From: Branchiostoma floridae
Lineage: Eukaryota; Chordata; Leptocardii; Amphioxiformes; Branchiostomatidae
Direction: 5' to 3'
Assembly (NCBI RefSeq): GCF_000003815.2
Contig: NC_049979.1
Coordinates: forward strand, 14,293,307-14,357,306
DNA: 64,000 nt
Both the position numbers and the translations under genes were made by a program. A model generated the notes under the pieces. The model had not been told where the DNA came from. It ran no database searches and saw only the letters and a list, made by a program, of their open reading frames with translations. The stretch's first letter is position 1; every line of letters starts with the position of its first letter. This document shows, piece by piece, positions 38,001 to 50,808 of this stretch.

Positions 38001-41000
38001 TATCAATATATATTCATCTTTTTTTTAATTATCTTGCAGTCAATGTCCAGAGGGAACATAAGACTAAGAGATCAACCAGGTTTTATCCAGTAAGCCCTCC
38101 CTCCAGACCTTATGCCCTCAACAGTCAGCTTCAAATTTCCTGCACATTCATAACTCTTGCTGGGTCAAGACTTTATTGGCTGGTCCAGCTGACAAATGTC
38201 TGCTGTTCCCTGGCTGGCAGTGATGAAGGGGAGTAAACCTGGTGAACTAAGGAATACTTGAAGGTGATGTGACCAACTGGGATTGGGTTTCTGTAAATAC
38301 CACAGACTCTGAAAGGAGCAATATCACAGTATATCACAGTATGACACATCACAGGACTTCAACAACAACTAACCTGCTCATATATTGGAATGGTTCAGAT
38401 GTGTAGCTGAGTTATTGTTCTTATCGCATAGCCAAATACATGCACACTCGTCATAACTGTTGGACTTGAAGCACAGGAAAAGGGTTAACTTTTTGAAATT
38501 CCATGGAAGAAAGACAAACAGTAGTTCACCACAAGAGCCTGTAAAGTACATCATGTTGATGTGTAGGAAACACAGCACACAGGATACCTCAGGATTGGAA
38601 TGTTGTGACATCATGTGGGAGACTTGAGGAGATAATAGAGTAGAATTGATGACGACACATTCATGAGGTGACTACTGGTGGTTATATATCACCATGTTGG
38701 CTTCAAGGCTACCAGACCTGTCTGCTTTTATCAGTGTTATTTGAGTGGAGGGGCTGTTTCCACTTAAACTTGACATCCTGTTCTACTCAAGGAAAACAAT
38801 ACAAGGCAAAGCATACAAAACAGGACACCTTTCACTCACAGACACATAAAATACAGGTGGTAGGATGTTATCATTCAGTCTACAGGACATGGTGTGTCTC
38901 CAGTCAACCTCAGCAAAACCTAAAGATCCTGTATTTAGGGCTTAGAGGAAGTACCTTTGATTTAACCTTGGCCTCTGTGACATTAGGCACAAGAAACTTT
39001 TAATAATGTTAAAACACAATTTAGTAAAGCTATCAAAACATCATTCAGAAAAAGCCTTTCAAAAACATGAACTGTTATTTATCTTTCTAGTGGTTCTACT
39101 TCTTGGTGAGGTGTTGAGTTTAGTTCACTTTATTGATTATAAATATAATACAATGACCTCTGACTCCCCATTGTTTATTTTTGTCAGTCATCTTGTTTAC
39201 ATTAATCATTGCCAGTCAACAGCAGTCAACAGCAGACCACAGAAAGACCAGCTAACCAATATTATTATAGAGAACAGAAGTATGAAAATCTGGCCCAGTT
39301 CCAACTAACTAACAACAGGAAGACAGTGACTTGTGTCAAGTTGTGTGACCTTGTGTACCTGCCCAGGAAGCTACCCAGGCAGACAGACAGACAGCAGGGA
39401 TTACCCACCACTGCCCCAAACCTAACACTTATCCTGTTATAAATACTCCTGTCTTCTCTGTCTAGTCATCTGGACTCATGTGATTACTGTAGAGGTTTTC
39501 GTGGTATGACATAATCATTAATAACTGTGCTATGTAGTTTGTTATGTACATTTCAGCATGCCCTGGTTTGATTTGATATTTCAGTACTCAAACTGAGTCA
39601 AAGATTACAAATTACAAAAATTATAAGGGCCTGACACACAGACATATTTCTAATCCTATTCACAAATATATCACATTCATAAAAGCTTATTATAGTATAC
39701 ATGTTAAATTCATATGCAATTGAAAACTTGTAGTCAGCTGGTGACCCATGACAGTTGAAAGTTGAATCCTACTTGAATGTGATGCTGTGATTTATCAAGT
39801 CGGTTGTGGTTCATTGTGTCATTTTGGAGGATATGACATCTACACTGGAATATGTCAATGGCACTGCTAAGTATTACTGTCAGCATGTTCCATGTGTGGT
39901 CTCTTTCCCATGGTCTATCATGTCTAGATGATTTTTCTATGACAGGCCAGGGAGCAGTAGGATCATGAAGTCCCTGCCAAATTCCAACCATAGCTGCTAT
40001 GGACCACATGTGGGGATTCATGGAGGGCCTGATAAATAGCCACTAATCTGATCTAATCAGTCATGATGTGACCTGACCTATCATGACCCCAGAAGGTCAA
40101 TGGCTCAGGTGGGAGGAATACCCTGGGGATTTCTCATTCTTCTCTGCACTGGCAGCAGGCATCCACCTGCTGGATAGGCCAAGGGTAAGAGGGCCACACC
40201 ATTACAAGAATACTAGTATTATAGAATAAAAAAAGGATACAAATTATAGCACTGTATTAGTTCTACAATTTCTACATTTCAGTTGTTTTCGCACCTAATA
40301 ACTTATAGTCTCAGACATGGCATTTTGGCTGTACCTGTACCTGTACCTGTAACAATATAAGTTGCTACATCAGCATGGTGTAATCAACTTGGTAATCCAA
40401 GCTGTTTTCAACCTATTGCTGCAATGCATCACTAGTTCCAATGCTTCTAGAGAAGAAATTTAACTAGTCTGGATACATCTGAAGGGTACCAATGCACTAT
40501 GACAAAAGGTACCAGATGCTGCCAAGATAGGGGCTCTTCCTGACAGATAAGAAAGGCCAGGACGCCCACAAAGGCTAGACCGAGAAATACAATCTTTTCT
40601 ATCATTAGAAAGGAACCAATGGAACGTTAATCTGATCTCCCTGCCCTTTTAGGGAGAAGTGCATCCCCTTTTATCTGTTCCACACAACTGCCAAGTCTGT
40701 TTCATTGACATCCCATTAACACTAATGTGACAGTAGTCCATGTTTAGGAACCATATGGCACCACCCTGCCGGAACCTGTCTGCCAGTCTGGAAGGATAAA
40801 CTTGTGCTTACCTGTACATGGCCACAATGACATTCCAGGCTCATCCCATCACCATTTCATAACACACAATCACAATATTTAGCTTTACTTGCAGAGTTGT
40901 AAAATATGGACTTCTCAACAAACATACCTATGCACTAACTACCATTAGAAAGAAGAAGTGAATCATTTCCACTAATTGTTCTAGGAAACACTAGTACTGT

Positions 41001-44000
41001 TAGTGTCAGGAAATAAGGCGGAACCTGACATGCCTGCAGGTGCAGATTACAGAACAATGGACAATTAACAGGTGACATGGGACATCACTGGTGAGTTAAT
41101 CATGTCTGTTTCAAACACAGGTGCATGACACACCTGTCTACCCCTGTCCACACTTTTGTCCTCGGGGACAACCTGATCAGTGGCTCAGGTACAAAATGTA
41201 CTTTCTTCAAAGAGATATATAATGATTTTATGACAAAGTCATCAACAAAAGAGATTTCCTTACTGTAAAATACCATATAGGTAACACTGTGTGGGCTTAG
41301 TCTATGAATTGCCAACATAGCTGCCACATCATAATACTATACTACATGTACATGCAAAGACAATACATGTACTGCCTATGCATGCATAGCCATGTAAATC
41401 TGCACATGCACTGTTATGTATACATTGTAGCAGCTGGGATACATACATTCAGAGCATTAGAATTTCAGTGGGTCAGTGGGGGTTTGTTTTGGCAGGGTAT
41501 GAACATATTGAATACAGAGGGAGTTCAAAGGTGATTTGGCCTATTCAAATTTCTTACATGCAGTTATAAATCTCTTCAATTCTATCAAATTTGTAGTGTT
41601 GACTGTATCCTTTCCTCACCTCTACTAGCCTTTATTATATACCGTTGCACATGGTACACTTTGCTGTCAAGTAGATTTGTTTTGTTCATGCCACAATAGA
41701 CATGTATTGCATCAATAATGTTGGCACACTGGCCTTTTCATCAATTCATGTCAGTTACCGGTGCACTTTTTCCTTTTTGATAAACTTTCTTCCATCTGAC
41801 ACTTTTTTGTAGTAGATCTATAACACAAAAGAGCAACCTAATGAGCATGCCCTACTGTATTGTTCCTTATTATACAGTTGAAAACGAAGGATTTAAGTGT
41901 TGTACATGATGACAAGCAGCTGCAAGCTGGTTTCTTTATCAGCTTTCCCTGTTCAACAACCATGTCTAATATTCCCATAGAAAGGGGGACAAAGCATTCC
42001 TGAATAATGCCTATATGTCCTTATGGGAATTTTTGCAGCACCAGGGAAAATAACAATGGCTATAAAAATGCAGAGAATCTTGGAGACATTTGTTAAAATC
42101 CTGATATTCTGAGTTTCCTGCAATCAACTATCCAGACTATACACAATTTGCAGTATTTCAATAGCAAGTAGTGAAGAATATGAAAGAAAGTGTGCCATTT
42201 GTGTCAGAGAGGTACATATTATGGGGAATGTTTGTATGAAAATGGGAATTATAATATATATATTATTAAATAAAAGGATGATTTCAAAGGATTACATGAG
42301 AAAGTTAGTTCAGGAAAAGGAAAAAACAGTGTAAACAGCAACTGCAGCAACTTTCCACGCATACACCATCCTTCTGATCAGTATTTTTCGTTTACAACTC
42401 ATGAAATCTTTTTTCAAAGAATCGGTATATCTGCAAAGCTTTCTTAATACCCAACTAAATAAAAACAAATTTCTTAGTCTATTCATGTCCTACTTCAAGT
42501 TCATTACCAGGCAGTCCTACCCAAGGATATCAGATGACCTCCCCTACCTCCCAGGGGTTAGGTGAGGATTGGCGTGCACAATCAGGAATTAGGCACTGGG
42601 AATGTCAGCAGGCTGGATGACCCCTCAGCAGGAACTCATTACCTTTCATCACAGTAAAACCACATGGTTTGTGAGTCTTACTTTTCAAACATAACTGAGT
42701 AGTCATGAATACAACTTAGTCTGTTGATAGGTCTTAATAAGGCTAGGTGAGCTTGTTTTCTCCTGACTGGGTGAAGCCTTCCATAACACCCAAACTGCCT
42801 CTCCTGGGATCCCTGGATTTCCTAGGCTGTCAGTGGTTCTAACCTCAAAGGTACTGCGAGGAATGCAACAGCTTCAGGGCTAAGGCTTTGCTCCTAATTA
42901 CCAAGCTATCATTTTTCTCTCAGATATAGATTAAGCTAAAAGTAAAACATAGATCATAGCAAGCTGGGTTGTATCAATCCTAACTCAAGGTGGCTCATCT
43001 GGCTATGGTTTCTACTGTCAGCTTTGACTCAACTTTCCTCCCACCATTTTCTTCCTCCCACTTTCCTGAAATTGAAGCTCAGAGTCAGACACTCCTTCTG
43101 ATCTCTGACAGCACGTCCAGTTTTAAAAAAAATACCCTATTGAGTAATGTAGATCTGATTCAGGATTGATGAAGCTGTTCCTATCCTGGCATGTGTAGAA
43201 AGGTTGGTAAGCTGTCCATGTCACCTAACACATGCCAGCCACCTCCTTCACCAATCCACCATGTCTAAATACTTGTATCAGCAACTACCACAACACACAC
43301 AACTCAAGTCACCTGGAAATGTTCTTCAGTACAACTCCCTATCTCCCATCTTTTCTAAATATTTACAGAGGCGTCCATTACTCACCCTTGTCCTGCTCTG
43401 GACTCCCACTGGTCCCACCAGGGCGACTGGGACTTCCTTCTTCTTTCCTACAGACACAGGAAATTCCAGGAATTTTCAGATAGGGAGGAATTTTTGGCTG
43501 GATCACATGCACCTATCACCAAGGCAGGCCAGACAAGTACAGAGGACAATACTTAAAACCAGACTTACTGGCCTAAGGAGGTGAAAATGCACACACTTCT
43601 CCCGCAACCCTCTGATAAACCAGGTGAATGTTGAGCAGGGCTTTAGATCTGAGGGCTGATCAGTCAAAACACATGGAAAACTGAAACTGGATATGCCCAG
43701 AGGATCTGGTGTTAGTTCTGAAGACAGACTTGCAGCAAATCTGGGACATCTTGACCTGAATCCTGCTGAAATCCACCCAGATCAAAAGTAGGATAAAGAA
43801 AACAAAATCACAATGTGGCAAAAAAAGTTATTTCTGCACATGTCTTTTGTTTGCCTAAGGAAACAAACTGGCTTCTTTTGGAACATGATAAGAAGCTTTT
43901 AAGTCATGATCAACTCTACTCTAAAACTGAAAAGAATAAAAAGAAAAAAAAAAATGTTCATGATCATGTATGACAAACTTGGCTATCTGGGCTGACATCT

Positions 44001-47000
44001 GAATTAATTCAATTAACCATCAAGTAACATAAACCCAATATTTGCAATAGTTTATATTCACTGAACTCTCATTGATAATCAGGGCCAGGTGAGTTACCAA
44101 AACTGTGACAACACTTATATACAAGTAGAGACATTTTCTTCTTTCAGCAACTTATGTTAGATTTGTGATTTATCTGAAGCAGGTGGCTTTAATAAGTTTC
44201 AGTAGAAATCTGGTAATCCTCAACTAATTCCTGACCTACAGCACTGTCTGTCAGATAGGAATACTGCCCAATCAGACAGAAATCTGAAACATCACAAAGA
44301 TATTGTATTACTACTGGTAATAATTCATCACATGTAACAAAACATACCAGTTTTGTTGGGGAGCAAAGTTGTCGCCCATGATCTTGCTGGCCGGGGAGGG
44401 GGGCTGTGGGGATGCCATGTCTGCGTGCCCCTGGCCGGCAGGGAAGGGGTAGGTACTGCACAGGTCCTGGAGCATGATGTCCAGGTCACTAGCTATGCCA
44501 CTCAGCATCTGTTAATAAAAAATTCATCACCATATATTATTCACATCTTCGTCAATGGTAAGTTGTTTAGAAAGGAACGGAAGTCCCAACATTTATAACA
44601 TAACTACCTGTGCAGTTGTCACGTATGCTGCCATCAGTTTTAGACTGAAAAATCAAACTGACCACCCAATATTGCAGGGTGAACAAGATAGCCTAGCAAC
44701 TATGTAACATGGGCCTTCCTAATGTATTAGGCATTCACTGTGCTGTTAGACTAGCCCTGGGGACTTCCTGGTCACTTTTGTTGTACAACAATGGTGCTAT
44801 TGACTCTGATCCTCTCTGTTGGTTTTGTAAAAGAGCAAATTTTCAAAATAAACCAGAACCAATGAAAGGAAGGACAGTGAGGAACAGTAGAAAAAGACCC
44901 AGAGGAAGGAAACAACACCACTCCTAGAGCTGTTATATTGGCCAAAACAAACACCACATTCTTTGTTATGGGAGACAGGGTAGAAAAAATTGATTTAGCT
45001 CCAGTGAGAAAATTTGCCAACTGGTCATTGCATACTCTCCAAGCAGAGGTTAGGCTCTGGTTGTTTCGTTTAATATCAGGCTTTCTATTTTGTACAAGAC
45101 ACCATACAAAATAGAAAGCCTGATAATAACGACCAAAAAAATGTTAAAAAACAAACAAACAAACAAACAGCCGGAGCCTAACCTCTGCTTGGTGAGTAGT
45201 CATTGCATAGATTTTGTCAACTTTCTCTGTGATACTTTTGAGTTTTGACCCTTGTCATGATCTGAATCTGCATATAAAATGCTTTCCAAAACATGAAACA
45301 TTGGCAGATTATAACTCCCATTGTCCTGTAGACTAGTCTGAACCCTCAGGGCCCAACACAAAACTTGACATCCCTAAACACACCACATTCAAATGAAAAC
45401 ATCCATTGTACCCCCTGAGGAGAACAGAATGGCTTCTGCTAAATTTCCCAAGCAACCAGCTCTCTCTACAGATAAAGATATATCAGATCTATCTAAATTT
45501 GACACTTACTGAAATAACCTTGTCCAACTCTGCAATGCAAGACTCCATTTTCTTCAAGCTATCATCCAGGAAGGACCCTACTACTATAGCAAAGAGAGCC
45601 CGAATGCCTGGCAGATCTCAGAGCCACCCCTGGCTGCCACTGGCCAAGGTGGCACACATTATGTCCTGCTGATTCTGCAGCTAGCCAACTCCATCTGGGC
45701 ACAGGCTCAAGTCACAGGCACAGGGGAACCTCATTAGGGATGGGTCATTAATATATTTGTAGGGTGATAATGGCGATAGAATAAACTAAAAAGTTATGTT
45801 TATAGGTAAGTTAGGGATATTCCATTATGTTCTTAGGGAAGAGTGAAAAAAAGATAACCTCTATGCCAAAGATCACGGTTATTTTGATGAAGTGATGCCT
45901 ACTCCTCTCCCCTTTGTAGGTTAGTCTTGGAACATCCGGAAACTTTCAATGGGGTTTGGCATCTTGGCAACAGGAAACATTTAATCTTAAACCCCACTCC
46001 TATTGAGAAGGCAGCTGAGGGATATCCCCTATAAAGTATAAACGCATGATTCTTCTGATTGTTGGACTAATGAGCTTGAGTCAAGTAATACTCAGACTTT
46101 TGTCTTTCTAGATGACTTTTTCTACAGGGGTCCGATTTGATATTGTGACATTCACATTGGTATTATTTGATCTCCAGGTAAAGAAGCCTCCAGGACATAC
46201 ATTTTTGTACTCTATCAGTCTTGGGAGTTTGCCAGTAACAACAACAGCTGGTAGGATTCTTTTGATGAAGTAGTCTTGGGTAGATTTTGTAACATGCAAG
46301 AAGGTGGTGTGTCAAGTCCTCTATACATAAAACATGTAACTATTTCTAGTATGTTGGACATGTTTCAAACTTTCATTTCAATTCATATAAATCTCAGTCC
46401 TGCCTGGCTAAAAGATTTTTTCCTTTTCAGCCATCATTTATTCATAAAACATGACAAATGGGCAAGCATTCTTGTTTTCTTACCAACATTTGTTTTCTTT
46501 TTTGCTTTCAAATTTGACTCACAATGAGCTTCCTTGTTTTGTTTTCTTCTTTTTTTGTTTTGTTCTGCTTTCAGATTTGACAGATACCAACACAGATGTT
46601 TTGAAAACAGAGCATGTGGGTGGTGATGGCTGTACAACAGCCAGACTCTTGACAGGAACCTTCTCACCTTTAGGTTTCCTCCGGATACTTGGCTAATTAC
46701 CTACTAGTACATGTACCTAAAAATCAAGGAACTAAATATAGACACAGCTCATCTCACAGATTCCAGCCCTTACAAATGTTAGGCAAATATGTGACTTATG
46801 AAACTCTTCAAATGTGATAGAATTTTTAATGTTGACAATGGTCCATGCTTTTAGACTGACTATTTGAAGCATTTCCATGAATTATACTATGCCAACTCAT
46901 AAAACAACACTAACAGCATGCTTTTGATACCAAATTGTAGCTACTATGCCAGGTTCTATCTTTTAAGTCAAGTATGGAATAGCTCAAAGCTTATCCTGTG

Positions 47001-48540
47001 TTACACAACTGCTGGCCGCTAGGAGCATGACTTAGCATGTGCCAACATTGTAAAACATGCTCTTCTTGGCAAGTAACATTGACATTGGCTCTGCACCAAC
47101 TGTTTTTCGACCTGTCTCAATGTTTCAGCTTCATGTTATAGCACCAATTGCCTTCATCCATCATAAGAAATGTATGTGGTACAGATGGAGATGTGGCTTC
47201 CTGTATATAGGGTCCAAAGAGATCAATAGTAGATCATAGTAAAACAGCTGCTGCTATTATCTTACCTGTACCATGTGCACCACTGTAACTCCACACCAGC
47301 GAGTTCCAAGCTACTGATTCAGATTCTTACACCAGTGAAGGACTTCTTACAACAGGAACAAACATGTAAGACAATGCTGCACTCTACCCTTGCAGGTGTT
47401 TCCCTTGTACCTATTCATAGCCTATTGTATTCCCATTGACAGTACATAATAGGCAGTAAACCCCCTATAGACTAATCAGTATTCTGTATCACTCAAGACG
47501 TGCCACAACCTCACTGTTGTTAGTTACAAATCTTGTCAATTATGTGGAGTGTGATTTATACAAATAAAAATGGTTTGCTGTTCAGGCAATATTCTAATGA
47601 CAACAAGAAAGAAAAGATATTTCAAGAAATTTTCTGTTCCATAGATTGCAAAATGAGAATCTCATACCTCTGGCAGTTTTGTATCATTGTATTAAAATCA
47701 TCAATACAAAACAAGGAACATGACATCATCATTTTGACACTAATTTGCATGACAATATGTGCCAATAAGGGGTGGTCTAAATCAGGTGTGACTGATCAAG
47801 CACCTGAGACCACCATAAATATAAATAGATAACACTGTATATACAGTTTTGCACCTGATCATATTAACAACAAGTTGTGAAAAGTATTGTTATGAAAATT
47901 ATGCTTTTTAAAATGCTGGTACCGGGTAACCCAGAATATACAACCATCAGTCATTTGATTATCTTTATATTTATAAAACATTTTTTTTTAACATTTGATC
48001 TAACCTAACACCAGTATGAGAAGGGCTGACGTGGGACTGGGGACCAAATGAATTTCTATTGGACTCAATAGAAAAAAAAATACTGTAGGACTCACATGTG
48101 GATAGCTAAGCAAAAAAGCAAAGTAAGACAACACAGATTTGTCATCTGTATATTCAGGCACATCAAAAACATTACCCTATGTCAAGCATATGCTGTCAAT
48201 GTGATGTCATGGTCAAAAACAGACACACACACACATGCTGAAAACATCATGTTCTTGATGAAGGTGATAACTTCCTCATAAACAAAATCGTGAATACCAT
48301 TTTGTCCTATTACCATGTACCAGCTATGTCATGACATGTATATGATTAAAAGGAACAAATAGTGGTACATGTGACTACATGTAAGGTACAAGAAGTCAAC
48401 ATTAATTTTCATACCTGAAAATAGCTTGATCTGGTCCCGTGGCTACTGCCGAACTGAGGTGTTGCTTGTGGCGGCGCGAGTGTCCTACTGTCTGTCCCGG
48501 TGTGCGAGGCGACCGGATGTGGTCTGGTCGGACGGTCCAT
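23014..48540 (-). CDS. RIN: Ras and Rab interactor (RIN-family Rab5 GEF)
   Basis: RIN proteins link activated Ras and receptor tyrosine kinases to Rab5 on early endosomes. Minus-strand coding exons, all phase-checked: 48415-48540, 44348-44508, 37373-37411, 36906-36969, 35766-36053, 34656-34767, 34129-34201, 33532-33623, 32941-33055, 32511-32647, 31251-32278 (with N gap), 30800-30923, 30540-30609, 30174-30276, 24932-25021, 24622-24813, 24243-24426, 23875-24071, 23623-23743, 23413-23487, 23014-23138; about 1170 residues. Domains: SH2 (SVWYHPEMG, GTFLVRQGTKPG with the phosphotyrosine-binding Arg, VAHYCQHKDGLVCQLCLP); a Pro/Ser-rich linker; RIN homology (NKNSTFGLTIDNFIQCTQES, VRQFMSGMKNFL); VPS9 with the exchange residues in GADDFLPVFIYV and GEGGYYLTTL; and a C-terminal RA domain (RVPSVSDVQGFMKIAIF). 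The first two exons and the small exon 3 lack family similarity and are less certain. Two introns use GC donors. A DIRS element sits in the intron at 25022-30173, antisense to the gene. Confidence 0.93.
25138..25298 (+). repeat. Left inverted terminal repeat of the DIRS-like element
   Basis: About 161 bp, inverted and about 95 percent identical by eye to 29887-30045. It contains the palindrome GCGCATGCGC and the word GGTCACGGGTTACCC. The outermost bases are ATTGTCCCCTGCATCC. Confidence 0.9.
25300..26220 (+). pseudogene. GC-rich 5' coding remnant of the DIRS-like element
   Basis: Overlapping Arg/Ala-rich open frames of 60-158 residues occupy the segment directly after the left terminal repeat. 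This is where a gag-like ORF would be expected in a DIRS element. No domain was recognised and the frames are interrupted, so it is described only as a probable decayed ORF1. Confidence 0.3.
27150..27290 (+). pseudogene. Degenerate DIRS-type reverse transcriptase fragment
   Basis: One frame, broken by a stop, reads LIQPGG then MLLHIPDVENRHRWGFQRAF and a region ending IGVPTTHS. This recalls the DIRS reverse-transcriptase core (DAYLHIPI, HRRFLRFAF, LPFGL-x-APR), but the catalytic Asp is not seen. Frameshifts follow. A 90-bp internal tandem duplication (27370-27436 and 27461-27528) further disrupts it. The family assignment leans mainly on the terminal repeat architecture, not on this fragment. 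Confidence 0.45.
29495..29645. repeat. 17-bp tandem repeats inside the DIRS-like element
   Basis: Degenerate head-to-tail copies of CATGTGATATCTTATTT, each with a GATATC core, precede the internal complementary region. At least seven copies can be counted, with variable spacing. Confidence 0.85.
29680..29805 (+). repeat. Internal complementary region of the DIRS-like element
   Basis: 29680-29739 is the complement of the left outer terminus (25138-25197). 29737-29805 is the complement of the right outer terminus (about 30016-30081). The two halves abut, so this segment equals the junction of a circularised element. That is the template role proposed for such regions in DIRS replication. Confidence 0.88.
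29887..30045 (-). repeat. Right inverted terminal repeat of the DIRS-like element
   Basis: Inverted copy of 25138-25298. Small differences (CGGAAGTC versus CAGGTG context, TGCCTGACAACG versus TGACTGACTAACG) mark independent mutation since insertion. A further 36 bases to 30081 are shared only with the internal complementary region. Confidence 0.9.
31021..31050. repeat. Pyrimidine-rich microsatellite
   Basis: CT-dominated low-complexity run (GTCTCTCTCTCTTTCCCTCTC) in a RIN intron. Confidence 0.8.
31821..31920. other. Assembly gap (100 N) inside a RIN coding exon
   Basis: The gap interrupts the large Pro/Ser-rich exon 31251-32278. The open frame before the gap (PAPPSLPGG) and after it (NLSVTKADRDSGYKTPP) differ in register. 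This is expected if the 100-N length is a placeholder. Confidence 0.99.
34872..35103. mobile_element. PIF/Harbinger-like MITE, 232 bp
   Basis: Perfect terminal inverted repeats TACCCCTGTCACATT and AATGTGACAGGGGTA are flanked by TTA at 34869-34871 and 35104-35106. A 3-bp TWA duplication is the hallmark of PIF/Harbinger elements. There is no coding capacity. It lies in the RIN intron between exons 34656-34767 and 35766-36053. Confidence 0.85.
37412..44347 (-). other. Large RIN intron, no gene recognised
   Basis: About 6.9 kb of A/T-rich intronic sequence. It contains short simple repeats (for example three CTGTAC copies near 40335 and CAACAGCAGT copies near 39218) and short chance frames. No exon with family similarity or consistent phase was found, and no RNA gene was recognised. 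Confidence 0.6.
44509..48414 (-). other. Large RIN intron with one MITE
   Basis: About 3.9 kb of intron. Apart from the palindromic MITE at 45033-45198 and an ACACACACAC run near 48222, nothing supported is seen. The open frames at 46434-46696 are low-complexity and overlap on both strands. Confidence 0.6.
45033..45198. mobile_element. Palindromic MITE, 166 bp, with 9-bp target duplication
   Basis: The termini TACTCTCCAAGCAGAGGTTA and the complement of the right end TACTCACCAAGCAGAGGTTA match at all but one position. They are followed by an inner palindrome (TATCAGGCTTTCTATTTTGT and its complement). The direct repeat GTCATTGCA flanks both ends (45024-45032, 45199-45207). A 9-bp duplication is compatible with Mutator-like or Merlin-like transposases. 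An AAAC microsatellite lies in the right arm. Confidence 0.88.
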
Positions 48541-49109
48541 GATTACGCACTAATCAGGGGGCGCGGAACGGCGGGTTTTCGCGGGGATGACTGCGTCAAG
48601 AATGCGTGGTACTGCTGTTTACTCAGACACTGACGGGTCTGTCACATTTCCTACTGTTCCCGTCTCGTCTAGGATAGAAAAAAATCGTCTGTCATAAGCA
48701 AAAGCGCCACGTTATATTTGCGTTGACCTGCAGCGCATTTGCGCCCCTCCCCCTTCTCTACACACAAGCACACATATTTTTTGAGTACAGAAATCGCATA
48801 TTGTATAAAGCGGATGGTAGTGTGACTTTGTGGTTCTCGCACATGGAGATGACTCAGTTCTAACGGAAAATGTGCACAGTGTTGGCTACAAGGAAACATG
48901 ACATATGGGGCAAAACATCGCACTGCCCGACTGTCCGGAACAAGCACGGGGCACCGTTATGTTTGTCGCCAGCTGCACAATTCATCGCACTCAGTCGCGA
49001 ACATCCACACGAACACTGCAGTCATTGGTAAAGTGACAACCTTTATCCAGTTAGCCAGGTCACGTTAGCCATGTGAGTGAACAGTGTGTAAGTTTCTAAC
49101 GTGACTCAC
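48541..49109 (-). other. RIN 5' flank
   Basis: GC-richer sequence directly upstream of the RIN start used here. No coding exon is seen. It lies between the first coding exon and a candidate untranslated first exon, so it is either promoter or first-intron sequence depending on which start is used. Confidence 0.45.
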
Positions 49110-49374
49110 CTGTTGCCAATGTCGTGTCAGTCTCTGTGAGGTCAACTTCAGCACGCAAAGCTGCAACAAGATTCCGTACCGGAGTTCCGGCCCTTTGTGT
49201 CACAATACTTCCTCCATTACCTCCTCTTACACCAGCTATATATGGCAAGCGGAAGCTTCTACTTCACGAGAATTGACTGTTACGCGATCAAAATAATTCA
49301 AGGATGTATTAAAAAGTGGTCCGACCTGTCGGAAAGAGATTTACATGAACCATCAGAATTCGGCCGCCATTTTG
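49110..49374 (-). promoter_or_regulatory. Candidate alternative untranslated first exon and promoter of RIN
   Basis: On the minus strand, CAAAATGGCGGCCG (49361-49374) is a perfect YY1-type core-promoter element. About 250 bases downstream, GGCAACAG is followed by the strong donor GTGAGT at 49109-49104. A transcript starting here could splice to the exon at 44508, which opens with ATG directly after its acceptor. The ATG within the YY1 motif would give only a five-codon upstream frame. Confidence 0.45.
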
Positions 49375-50808
49375 TTACCCAATAGTCTTTGCGGCAACAT
49401 CAAGTTCGCAGGTGAGATGACCGCGGCAGGTGCACAAAGGAGACGGCCCGACGGCAAAACTCACAAGCCGGGGAAACATTAAATCCAATGTTGTAATAAT
49501 CACGACGGCAAGCTTGACTCCGACGCCCCGCATTGAAAACGATAATGAGAATCTCAGAATGCTGTCGGAATTTCATACGCGTGAAATATTGCCACACAGA
49601 AGTCACATGACAAGCAACATTAAAGCATAACAGCATTGCCCCTATTTTGGCCTCCGTGCCGGTGCAATTATTAGTTACTTTGCCGAATAAACGCACCATC
49701 AACCTTTGTTGATCTGATTTGCAACAGCACATAACGTGGAGCATTCTCCTACGCAAAGGCGAAACAGAGTCGTCAGAGGGCTATGGAATAAATGACTGAC
49801 GGTACTCTGCTATAGGAGAATGGACGTGGAGCACCAGGCAGCGATTTCTGTTAGGATCGCACTTTTTGTGTGATGCTGAACATTCGTTCAGGATGCTGCA
49901 GAAGAAACACGAGCAGCAGTGACAAGTCACAAATGACGGTTGAATTGTTGTTTTAAAGGGAGTTTTGTTTTCATACATGCATTGGATTGAGTGGGGCTTC
50001 CATATTAAGAGAGCACAGCTGTGCCGTAAAAGAGATGGTCGGGAACAGTTCGACAAATAAAAAGGCACGAGGCGTTACCTAACGTTACATTATCAGGTGA
50101 AAGGACAGGGGACAAGGTTTTCTTCATTATTGATGACACTGATAACCAAAAACTACTCAATGCATTTTTACAATCTGAAGCTTGCCATTGAACTGATACT
50201 TTTATTTTTCGATGTTAACGTTAACGTTTATGCAGAGATTTCAGTTTAGTTCCGCGGTCAGCATGTCTAGCGCACCGCGCCACCAAGCGGTAGTATTGAT
50301 AACTACGCCACATTTATTGATGCTTCCGGCGCGTTTACATATTAGAAATAAACAATTCAACACCTGGTGTGTTTTTAGTACCTGAAGATTGCCATATGAA
50401 AACAACGTTGTATTTTTCGGGATTGATAACTGTCAGCAAAGAAATGGTCATCAAAAATACCACGAGCGGTCGCAAATCTCGCAATGCCTTTGCCTTCCGC
50501 TCCATGGTAAACCCAACCCTCCTACAGTCAAACTACATCCACACATGCATGACTACTAAATATCTAAAAGAGTGCAACGTTTGATTTCAGGCAATTCTGT
50601 TTTGTGGAGAAAAGTCACGTTCAAGGTTTCAATTTTGGCACTGGCAGTTTAAAATTTGCAACAGCAATCAGCATTGGGTGATCATATCAAGTGATAATAT
50701 CTAGGGAATAACAAAATCGGCTCCGACACATTATGTCCCCTTTTAATATATCTTATAACATTACATCTAACAGTAACGTTGTACGAGCAAAGGGATCAAA
50801 AGTCCATG
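49375..50808. other. Intergenic region between divergent RIN and DPF genes
   Basis: No coding exon was recognised. TTAACGTTAACG occurs at 50214-50225, with other AACGTTA words at 50081 and nearby. The region is likely shared upstream regulatory DNA of the two divergent genes. Confidence 0.5.

Noticed and set aside
43204-43584. 126-residue open frame on the + strand
   Set aside because: Low-complexity His/Thr/Pro-rich translation in a RIN intron, with no similarity and an overlapping second frame.
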